This document shows, piece by piece, positions 8,161-14,708 of a stretch of 30,323 nucleotides of DNA. The notes beneath the pieces are model-generated. The model was not told the DNA's origin, searched no databases, and was given only the letters and a program-made list of their open reading frames with translations. The DNA is from an uncultured Lachnospiraceae bacterium (GTDB taxonomy: Bacteria; Bacillota; Clostridia; Lachnospirales; Lachnospiraceae), in contig CAJTLU010000022.1 in NCBI GenBank assembly GCA_910577175.1, positions 1 to 30,323 of the forward strand. Reading direction: 5' to 3'. The translations under genes and the position numbers were made by a program. Positions within the stretch are counted from its first letter, which is position 1. Every line of letters starts with the position of its first letter.

Positions 8161-8490
8161 ATGAAAGATATAAACGATACAATGCAAGAGGTACATGCAA
8201 AAAAAGAGCAGAAAAAACGCCTGCAGCGTATGAAAAAAAGGAAAGAACAGAAGGACGCAAAAGTTGCCAATGCCCGTCGCTGTTTTATGCTTGGAGAGGC
8301 TGTCTGCGAATATTTTCCCGATATGCAGAAATGCCATCTCCAATATAATGCTCCAGAAATAGACGACGCTTTCAGAGAGTTCAGGGCTATTTTAGAGTTA
8401 CTGTCTAAGGATGATAAATTACTGGGCAGCATCAAAGAACGGGCTGTCAGCAATGGGCGCGAGGAAGTGGATATGATAAACGATTGTTAA
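8161..8490 (+). CDS. Small charged helical protein, putative mobilization accessory factor
   Basis: The protein has 109 residues; the ATG at 8161 lies 5 bases after GGAGG. Residues 12-40 are strongly basic and probably form a coiled coil (KKEQKKRLQRMKKRKEQK), followed by ARRCFMLGEAVCEYFPDM and a helical acidic C-terminus. The layout (lysine/arginine-rich helix, then an RR...LGEA.. block) is loosely like the DUF3847 proteins that sit beside MobA/MobL relaxases, but I would not assign that family without a search. It lies between the coupling protein and the oriT-relaxase segment in the same direction, so a DNA-binding relaxosome role similar to MobC is a reasonable guess. Confidence 0.6.
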   Translation: MKDINDTMQEVHAKKEQKKRLQRMKKRKEQKDAKVANARRCFMLGEAVCEYFPDMQKCHLQYNAPEIDDAFREFRAILELLSKDDKLLGSIKERAVSNGREEVDMINDC

Positions 8491-8495
8491 TTTCC

Positions 8496-8558
8496 AGTGC
8501 GCACTTATACATTGATAAAGTTTGTGGTTTCAGTGATGTCAACATTGCATCACTGAAA
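8496..8558 (-). other. oriT: Candidate origin of transfer (oriT), MOBQ-type
   Basis: On the minus strand the sequence ATAAGTGCGC occupies 8508-8499, identical to the nick-region core of pIP501/pSK41-type MOBQ origins (nick after GCGC; there followed by CCT, here by ACT). Directly 5' of it on that strand an imperfect inverted repeat ACTTTAT / ATAAGT abuts the motif, as expected for a relaxase recognition stem. A second, perfect 11-bp stem lies 19 bases further upstream (8528-8538 with 8548-8558). The site is in the 103-base gap just before the MobA/MobL gene, the usual position. The predicted nick is between plus-strand bases 8498 and 8499. Confidence 0.6.
8528..8558 (+). terminator. Perfect 11-bp hairpin before the relaxase gene
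   Basis: TTTCAGTGATG (8528-8538) pairs with CATCACTGAAA (8548-8558) around a 9-base loop, followed by TAGTTTTCTTT. It could terminate the upstream operon, attenuate relaxase expression, or be part of oriT; the sequence does not decide. Confidence 0.5.
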
Positions 8559-8593
8559 TAGTTTTCTTTCATAGAGTAGCAGGAGAAATTTTA

Positions 8594-9415
8594 ATGGCAG
8601 TTTATCATTTTAATATGCGGGTTTTAAGCAGAGGGAATTGTCAGTCGGTAGTGGCAACAGCTGCTTATAATAATGGAGAAAAGTTGTATGACAAATATAT
8701 TGGCAAGACATATGATTACTCGTGTCGTAGTGATGTTTTATATAAGGAGGTTCTGCTTCCTCCTTTGGCGTCGCACGAATTTCTCGATACACAAAGGCTG
8801 TTGGATGCGCTTAATGATGCAGAAAAACGGATTGATTCTCAAATGGCGAGGGTAATAAAAATGGCTCTTCCAAACGAGCTGCCCGTTGACAGGCAGATTG
8901 CATTGGTTAAAGGATTTGTTGAGAGAAATTTTGTATCAAGAAACATGTGTGCCGCTGTTGCATTCCATTCAGGATTACTGGAACAGCATAGGAAGCCGGA
9001 GACAATTAAGGCGGTAAATGAGTTCAGGAATAATCCCCATGCACATATTATTGTGCCTATTCGTCAAATTGGAATAGAAGGATTTTATCAGACAAAAACG
9101 GGAAGCCGTGAGCTGAATAATAAGTTATTTCTGTTACAGCTAAGGGAATGCTGGGCGGAGCTGCAAAACCGTGAGTATGAAAGAATGGGGTTAAATGTCA
9201 GAGTTTCCCACAAGAGTCTGGCTGAGCAGGGAATCCATGACCGTAAACCAAGTATACACCTTGGGGCGGCAGCTATTGCTTTGGAATCAAGAGGGATTGA
9301 ATCTAAGAGAGGAGACAAATATCGCAGCATCAGGGAGGAGAATCAGAAACGTGAACGAGAAGCCGAGCGTGCTGAGGAACGGTTGTTTGAACGTGAATAT
9401 GTTCGCTCAAGATAG
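8594..9415 (+). CDS. MobA/MobL family relaxase (MOBQ), minimal nuclease-only form
   Basis: The protein has 273 residues. It should nick oriT and stay covalently bound to the transferred strand. The N-terminal motif VATAAYNNGEKLYD has the expected catalytic tyrosine at Y25. The metal-binding HUH motif is NPHAHIIV with H149 and H151; H125 in VAFHSG is the likely third ligand, separated from the motif by a slightly longer loop than usual. The C-terminus is charged and coiled (about 245-265). The ATG at 8594 has an AGGAGA site. Many MobA/MobL proteins continue with primase or long helical domains; this one stops after the relaxase domain. It lies next to the candidate oriT and follows the coupling ATPase. 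Confidence 0.88.
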   Translation: MAVYHFNMRVLSRGNCQSVVATAAYNNGEKLYDKYIGKTYDYSCRSDVLYKEVLLPPLASHEFLDTQRLLDALNDAEKRIDSQMARVIKMALPNELPVDRQIALVKGFVERNFVSRNMCAAVAFHSGLLEQHRKPETIKAVNEFRNNPHAHIIVPIRQIGIEGFYQTKTGSRELNNKLFLLQLRECWAELQNREYERMGLNVRVSHKSLAEQGIHDRKPSIHLGAAAIALESRGIESKRGDKYRSIREENQKREREAERAEERLFEREYVRSR

Positions 9416-9638
9416 GAGAAGTATATATCGTTTTTGGAATAAATGTAGTCATATATTATTTTAGTATAGTAAAAAATTGCTTTACAAAAAACAAGCCAGA
9501 GCTCAACCCAAAAGAAATTATGTTTAATCTAGGAGAAATGTCAGACACATGGGAATGAGGTATAAGAATAACGATAGTTGTAATTTTGCTTTATAAAATA
9601 CACAACATTCATTTGTTAGATAAAAGGAGGAAATGACA

Positions 9639-9833
9639 ATGGAAAGGCAGGTTTATTTGGCTTCAGATATTCAGAAGGCATTAGGACTTGGTAAAACAAA
9701 AACCTATGATTTCCTAAATCAGGTATACAAACAACAGGGACAAAATCCCCCATTTCGAGTGATTAAGGTGGGAACTTCTGTTAGAGTACATAAACAGTCT
9801 TTTGATAACTGGTTAAATACAGCAGTAAACTAA
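9639..9833 (+). CDS. xis: Excisionase-like small HTH protein
   Basis: The protein has 64 residues. The ATG at 9639 lies 8 bases after AGGAGG (9625-9630); the ATG at 9633 is only 2 bases after it and is rejected. The sequence VYLASDIQKALGLGKTKTYDFLNQ... PFRVIKVGTSVRVHKQSFDNWL is the MerR-like winged helix of DNA-binding excisionases (HTH_17 type). It stands directly before two integrase genes in the same direction, the standard Xis position, and would steer recombination to excision. The 217-base gap upstream is AT-rich, with an imperfect dyad GTTGT...ACAAC just before the ribosome site that could bind Xis or Int. Confidence 0.75.
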   Translation: MERQVYLASDIQKALGLGKTKTYDFLNQVYKQQGQNPPFRVIKVGTSVRVHKQSFDNWLNTAVN

Positions 9834-9868
9834 AATCATCAAAAAATTGAAGAGAGGAGGTAGGCCTG

Positions 9869-11044
9869 ATGGCAAATAAGAAGAGCGTTGCCTTTTGCGA
9901 AGCTGGCAGTTGGTATCATCGAATTAAAGTATTACAGAAAGATGGCACAACTAAATATTCAAAAAAGGGCGGATTTGCAACAGCCAAAGAAGCTGAGGCG
10001 AGTTACTATCAATATGAAGAAGAATTTAAAAAGGCATATCGGGCTTACCATATTTCTTCTTATACAGAGTTTGATTTAAAGGAATATCTGATTTATTGGC
10101 TGGAAGAAATCTATAGTGCGAGAATTGAGAATACGACACGAATGCTGGCTTCTTATGTAGTGTATGGTCTGCTTATCCCCAATATGAATCTGGGAATGAA
10201 ACTGCGCTATGTGAACGCAGAGTATTTGGACGCATTATTGGAAACAGTTTCAAAAGTTTGTGAATCTGCTGGAAATAAGGGGAGAGAAATATTAAATATT
10301 GCCCTGAAAGATGCAGTGGCACAGGGATACTTGCATCGTAATCCTGTGCCGGATACAAAACCTTACAGGAGACGGAAGCCGAAAATTATTGTACTCAGTA
10401 AAGAGCGGATGAAGCTCTTTCTGGAAAAAGCATCGGAAAATAACTGGTATTTGGAAATCCTGTTAGGTTTGTTTATGGGATTGCGGAAAGGTGAAATCAG
10501 TGGATTAAAGTTTGATGACTTTGATGTGGAAAAAAGAACAGTGAGAATTGCAAGACAGGTAACAGCTGATCCGATTATGTTAAATGGAGATTCCAAAATA
10601 ACGAAGTATCAGCTTGTGGAGAAGGCTCCGAAAACAGAAAATAGTTATCGTACACTTCGTGTACCGAAAGCTATTATGGATGAGGTGCTGGAGAGAAAAC
10701 GGCAGAATGATTTGAGGAAAGAGCAACTTGGTGGGAAGTATATAGACAATGACTATATTTCCTGCGCTGCAAATGGCTTGCCGCATTCAGCATCAGCTTT
10801 CAACAATGCGTTATCGAAGCTATGCAGCAGAAATGGGTTGCCGCATTTGACAGTACATAGTTTACGGCATATGTATGCAACGATTCTTACAGAACAAGGA
10901 GTTCCGCTTATGAAGGTCAGCGCCCTTCTGGGCCATAGTAGTATCCATACAACCTTTGAGTATTACTGTGAAGTTATGGATGAGCAGGAGCGGATTATAA
11001 GCTTTATGAATGATTCATTTGTGCCGGAAGGAGGAGAAGAATAG
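9869..11044 (+). CDS. int: Tyrosine recombinase / integrase 1
   Basis: The protein has 391 residues with a complete set of catalytic residues: R206 in FMGLRKGEISGL, H330 and R333 in HSLRHMYAT, H356 in LLGHSSIHTT and the nucleophile Y365. An N-terminal arm-binding-like domain (to about 65) and a core-binding SAM-like domain (about 70-165) precede the catalytic part, as in Tn916-type integrases. The ATG at 9869 has a GAGAGGAGG site. The stop overlaps the GTG start of the second integrase by one base (TAGTG), so the two are translationally coupled and probably work together. Confidence 0.9.
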   Translation: MANKKSVAFCEAGSWYHRIKVLQKDGTTKYSKKGGFATAKEAEASYYQYEEEFKKAYRAYHISSYTEFDLKEYLIYWLEEIYSARIENTTRMLASYVVYGLLIPNMNLGMKLRYVNAEYLDALLETVSKVCESAGNKGREILNIALKDAVAQGYLHRNPVPDTKPYRRRKPKIIVLSKERMKLFLEKASENNWYLEILLGLFMGLRKGEISGLKFDDFDVEKRTVRIARQVTADPIMLNGDSKITKYQLVEKAPKTENSYRTLRVPKAIMDEVLERKRQNDLRKEQLGGKYIDNDYISCAANGLPHSASAFNNALSKLCSRNGLPHLTVHSLRHMYATILTEQGVPLMKVSALLGHSSIHTTFEYYCEVMDEQERIISFMNDSFVPEGGEE

Positions 11045-12402
11045 TGTTTAACCTGGAGTTACAGAATTATATTGACTGGGATGTAAAGGCCGTGTTTAAA
11101 AGAAATGACCGTAACAAATTTGCTTATCGTGTTGTCCTGCAGTTTATGGACGGCACGAAGCATACAAGGATGTATTCTGGATTTCAAACAAAGAAGGAAG
11201 CCGAAGATGCGAGAAAAATTACGATGAGGGAGCTTGCTAATGGGACATATGTAGTGAATGACAGTGTGAAAGTAAGCGATTTTTTGAGTTACTGGCTTGA
11301 GTATGATATCAGAAAAAGGGCACAGAGCAGTAATACATATGATTCCTATTCCAGTATTGCACGTCATCATATTATTCCGGCAATCGGAAACAAAAAATTG
11401 ATAGAGGTAAATAAGGGAGACATCCAAAGGCTGTATAAAGACCGTGCCGGATATTCTAAATCCATTGCGAGGCAGGTTAAGACAGTAATGAATGTCTCTT
11501 TTAACTATGCGGTTAGCTGTAAGCTGATTCCTATGAACCCAGCAGAAGGAATCGATCTGCCTAAAACAGTGGAGTCAAAGCCCTACCATACGAGAAATAT
11601 TGACGTGGCAAAAACTTTGAATATGGAGCAAATTCTATTGCTTTTGGAGGCAAGTAAAAATACACCGATTCATATGCAGGTGCTCTTCAATGTACTGATG
11701 GGTCTGAGGCGGCAGGAAATCAATGCAGTAAAGTATTCAGATGTGGATTACATTAACCGTACATTGGCGGTAGAAAGGCAGCTTGGAAAAGAATTGGACA
11801 GAGTCCCAAACAGCGGGAAGGCGGGTATGACAAAGAAGGAGCTGCCTCTGAAGACGCCGTCCAGTAAGAGAGTATTGCCTATCCCTGATTATGTATTTGA
11901 AGCCATTTTGGAAGAGAGAAAGAAGTATGAGCGGTACAAAAGCCGTAGACGTACTATTTTCCAGGACGATGGCTATATTTGCTGTTCCAGCTACAGCGGC
12001 AAACCAAGATCAAAAGATTTTCATTGGCGGCATTACAAAGAACTTTTGAAGCAAACGGGTCTGCCTGATATTCGCTGGCATGATCTGCGCAGTACTTATT
12101 GTACGTTGCTATTGAGTAAGGATTTTAATCCGAAAGCTGTATCGAAACTGATGGGTCATGCGAAAGAACTTATCACAATGGACGTGTATGCCGACAATGC
12201 TAATATAATTCCTGAAGAAATACCCGAACTGCTTTCTTATATGGAGGAGGTTATGCCAAATAAATCCGGCAATGGTGATTCTGAAACTAATATGCAGGAT
12301 ATAATGATTGACATGGATTCTTATTTGCCCAAAAAGAAATCAGGAACAATAGAAAGCCTGGACGAAAGCCGTATTTATATGGACACTGGGGAAGATAAAT
12401 AG
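11044..12402 (+). CDS. int: Tyrosine recombinase / integrase 2
   Basis: The protein has 452 residues, starting at a GTG that overlaps the previous stop by one base. Catalytic residues are R222 in LMGLRRQEINAV, H346 and R349 in HDLRSTYC, H372 in LMGHAKEL and Y382 in MDVYAD; the nucleophile spacing is one residue longer than in integrase 1. A typical arm-binding and core-binding region precedes (about 15-175), and about 60 extra residues follow the catalytic tyrosine. The two integrases are clearly different proteins, not a recent duplication. It is the last IME gene; the chromosomal uvrB promoter region begins within about 11 bases of its stop. Confidence 0.9.
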   Translation: MFNLELQNYIDWDVKAVFKRNDRNKFAYRVVLQFMDGTKHTRMYSGFQTKKEAEDARKITMRELANGTYVVNDSVKVSDFLSYWLEYDIRKRAQSSNTYDSYSSIARHHIIPAIGNKKLIEVNKGDIQRLYKDRAGYSKSIARQVKTVMNVSFNYAVSCKLIPMNPAEGIDLPKTVESKPYHTRNIDVAKTLNMEQILLLLEASKNTPIHMQVLFNVLMGLRRQEINAVKYSDVDYINRTLAVERQLGKELDRVPNSGKAGMTKKELPLKTPSSKRVLPIPDYVFEAILEERKKYERYKSRRRTIFQDDGYICCSSYSGKPRSKDFHWRHYKELLKQTGLPDIRWHDLRSTYCTLLLSKDFNPKAVSKLMGHAKELITMDVYADNANIIPEEIPELLSYMEEVMPNKSGNGDSETNMQDIMIDMDSYLPKKKSGTIESLDESRIYMDTGEDK

Positions 12403-12412
12403 AGAACAAAAA

Positions 12413-12426
12413 CGAACAAACGTTTG
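12413..12426 (+). promoter_or_regulatory. LexA (SOS) box upstream of uvrB
   Basis: CGAACAAACGTTTG matches the Gram-positive LexA/DinR consensus CGAACRNRYGTTYC at 13 of 14 positions and is centred on a 14-bp perfect palindrome (12415-12428). It lies 8 bases before the -35 hexamer of the uvrB promoter, so DNA-damage control of uvrBA is likely. Confidence 0.75.
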
Positions 12427-12434
12427 TTTTGATA

Positions 12435-12463
12435 TGGACAAATAAGGAGCGGTATGTTATAAT
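12435..12463 (+). promoter_or_regulatory. Sigma-A promoter of the uvrBA operon
   Basis: TGGACA (12435-12440), a 17-base spacer and TATAAT (12458-12463). The transcript would start near 12470, leaving a leader of about 175 bases before uvrB. Confidence 0.75.
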
Positions 12464-12542
12464 CAATCTCAGTTTTACGTCTCGATTTATCCGCAGTAGT
12501 TTGCTGATTTCGTATAGTTCGGAAAATTGAGTTTAGTAACCA

Positions 12543-12596
12543 AAATTCGTCGAGGGGACGTTTTTAAGAAAACGGAATATGTGCCTCGACGAATTT
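12543..12596 (+). promoter_or_regulatory. Compound stem-loop in the uvrB leader
   Basis: AAATTCGTCGAGG (12543-12555) pairs perfectly with CCTCGACGAATTT (12584-12596), and inside the loop CGTTTT (12559-12564) pairs with AAAACG (12569-12574). There is no T run after it, so it is not an ordinary terminator. It may affect RNA stability or translation, or be part of the chromosomal junction of the mobile element. Confidence 0.5.
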
Positions 12597-12644
12597 CTGG
12601 CGAAATGTCGAACTTTTTTACTATAGATTTTGGAGGTGGTATTT

Positions 12645-14636
12645 GTGCAAACTGCACAAAATATATTCAAACTTCATAGCGAATACCAGCCCACTGGCGA
12701 CCAGCCGCAGGCAATAGAAACCCTTGTGAAAGGTTTCCAGGAAGGCAATCAATTCCAGACTTTACTAGGGGTAACTGGAAGCGGAAAGACATTTACCATG
12801 GCAAACGTCATCCAGCAGCTCAACAAACCCACTTTGGTAATAGCGCACAATAAAACCCTTGCTGCCCAGTTGTATGGTGAGTTCAAGGAATTTTTCCCGG
12901 AAAATGCAGTGGAGTATTTTGTGTCCTATTATGATTATTATCAGCCGGAGGCTTATGTGCCTTCTACAGATACCTATATTGATAAGGATTCTGCGATTAA
13001 TGATGAAATCGACAAGCTCCGTCACTCGGCAACGGCGGCGCTGACCGAGCGGCGGGATGTGATTATCATTGCCAGCGTGTCCTGTATTTACGGTCTGGGC
13101 AGCCCGATTGATTATCAGAACATGACGGTTTCCCTCCGTCCAGGGATGCAGAAGGACCGGGACGAGGTATTGCGCCGTCTGATTGACATACAATATACCC
13201 GGAACGATATGGATTTTAAGCGCGGCAGTTTCCGTGTACGGGGCGATGTGGTTGAGATTTTCCCGGTAGCTTCGGCAGATACGGCAATAAGGGTAGAGTT
13301 TTTTGGCGATGAGGTAGACCGTATTACAGAGATTGATGTGCTGACCGGCGAAATCCGGTGTACGCTGGAGCATACGGTGGTTTTTCCGGCGTCCCACTAT
13401 GTTGTGGAGCAGGAGAAGATGAACGCGGCGTTGAAAAACATCGAAGAGGAAATGATAGAGCGGATGCAGTTTTTTAAGAGCGAGGACAAGCTGATTGAGG
13501 CGCAGAGAATCGGGGAACGTACCGCGTTTGATGTGGAAATGATGCGGGAGACTGGTTTTTGTTCGGGGATTGAGAACTATTCCCGTCATCTGGCAGGGCT
13601 TCCGGAGGGCGCCACACCACATACGCTGATAGACTACTTTCCGGCTGATTTCCTGATTATTGTAGATGAGTCTCATATTACAGTGCCGCAAATCCGGGGC
13701 ATGTTTTTCGGCGACCGTTCGAGAAAGACCACGCTTGTGGATTACGGCTTCCGCCTGCCGTCGGCGTTAGATAACCGGCCGCTGAATTTTACCGAGTTTG
13801 AGAGTAAAATCAACCAGATGCTGTTTGTGTCCGCTACCCCGTCGGAGTATGAAAGTACGCATGAGCTGCTGCGGACGGAGCAGGTTATCCGACCGACCGG
13901 GCTTTTAGACCCGGAGATTTCGGTACGCCCGACTGCCGGGCAGATTGATGATTTGCTTGCCGAAATCCGGAAAGAGACGGAAAAAAAATGTAAAGTATTA
14001 GTGACTACGCTGACGAAGCGTATGGCAGAGGACCTGACCGATTATCTGCGGGAGGTCGGCGTGCGGGTAAAGTATCTGCATTCGGATATCGATACCTTAG
14101 AGCGTTCCGAGATTATCCGCGATATGCGTATGGACGTATTTGATGTGCTGGTCGGCATCAACCTGCTGCGAGAGGGGTTAGATATTCCAGAGGTAAGTCT
14201 GGTGGCAATTTTAGATGCGGATAAGGAGGGCTTTCTCCGTTCCGAGACGTCCCTGATTCAGACCATCGGGCGTGCGGCGCGGAATGCAGAAGGGCGCGTC
14301 GTCATGTATGCCGATACCATGACAGATTCCATGCAGCGGGCAATTTCCGAGACGAACCGCCGCCGTACGATACAGTCTGCGTATAATGAGGAGCATGGCA
14401 TTACGCCGCAGACCATCAGGAAAGCGGTGCGGGATTTAATCAGTATCTCAAAGAAGGCAGAAGAGGTTACCAACGGAATCGAAAAAGATATGGAGTCCAT
14501 GTCAAAGAAGGAGCTGCTTGCGTTGGAGAAGAAGCTGCAGAAGCAGATGAATACGGCGGCAGCGGAGCTGAACTTCGAGCTGGCAGCAAAGTTGCGTGAC
14601 CAGCTGTTTGAGTTAAAGAAGAAGATGCTGGACTGA
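12645..14636 (+). CDS. uvrB: UvrABC system protein B
   Basis: The protein has 663 residues and is the damage-verifying helicase-like subunit of nucleotide excision repair, loaded by UvrA and then joined by UvrC. Visible are Walker A GVTGSGKT at 42-49, the beta-hairpin that clamps DNA (YYDYYQPEAYVPSTDTYIDK, about 91-110), VDESH motif II, helicase motif VI near QTIGRAARN, and the C-terminal UVR domain (LEKKLQKQMNTAAAELNFELA). I chose the GTG at 12645, 7 bases after GGAGGT, over an upstream TTG at 12630 that precedes this ribosome site. The LexA box and promoter upstream indicate SOS control. uvrA follows after 72 bases. Confidence 0.97.
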   Translation: MQTAQNIFKLHSEYQPTGDQPQAIETLVKGFQEGNQFQTLLGVTGSGKTFTMANVIQQLNKPTLVIAHNKTLAAQLYGEFKEFFPENAVEYFVSYYDYYQPEAYVPSTDTYIDKDSAINDEIDKLRHSATAALTERRDVIIIASVSCIYGLGSPIDYQNMTVSLRPGMQKDRDEVLRRLIDIQYTRNDMDFKRGSFRVRGDVVEIFPVASADTAIRVEFFGDEVDRITEIDVLTGEIRCTLEHTVVFPASHYVVEQEKMNAALKNIEEEMIERMQFFKSEDKLIEAQRIGERTAFDVEMMRETGFCSGIENYSRHLAGLPEGATPHTLIDYFPADFLIIVDESHITVPQIRGMFFGDRSRKTTLVDYGFRLPSALDNRPLNFTEFESKINQMLFVSATPSEYESTHELLRTEQVIRPTGLLDPEISVRPTAGQIDDLLAEIRKETEKKCKVLVTTLTKRMAEDLTDYLREVGVRVKYLHSDIDTLERSEIIRDMRMDVFDVLVGINLLREGLDIPEVSLVAILDADKEGFLRSETSLIQTIGRAARNAEGRVVMYADTMTDSMQRAISETNRRRTIQSAYNEEHGITPQTIRKAVRDLISISKKAEEVTNGIEKDMESMSKKELLALEKKLQKQMNTAAAELNFELAAKLRDQLFELKKKMLD

Positions 14637-14708
14637 CCGGGGCAGCATGTCTGCGGTTCCGGAATAAATAGAACGATTTTGAAGTAACAGCAAAAGAGAG
14701 GATGCAGT

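Larger units (their letters stand above)
1..12402. mobile_element. Right part of an integrative mobilizable element (IME), left end outside the window
   Basis: The stretch from the left edge to the second integrase carries a coherent mobile-element gene set: DpnD/PcfM-like protein, Rep-like pair, coupling ATPase, relaxase with adjacent oriT-like site, excisionase-like HTH and two tyrosine recombinases. It is more AT-rich than the uvrB side. No VirB4, VirB6 or lytic transglycosylase genes are seen in the visible part, so it is inferred to be mobilizable rather than self-transmissible; the missing left part could change that. The right end is inferred to lie between the stop of the last integrase and the LexA box of uvrB (about 12403-12413), but no attachment-site repeat can be shown because the left end is not in the window. 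Confidence 0.75.

Noticed and set aside
9416..9632. Small gene between relaxase and excisionase
   Set aside because: Only a 12-codon frame after a weak site near 9520-9558; too short and unsupported.
12403..12629. attR site of the IME
   Set aside because: A direct repeat with the left end is needed to prove it and that end is outside the window; the inverted repeat at 12543-12596 is only a candidate.
12765..13691. Long open frame (308 codons) antisense to uvrB
   Set aside because: It lies wholly inside uvrB on the other strand, has no ribosome site and no family resemblance; it reflects codon bias of the real gene.
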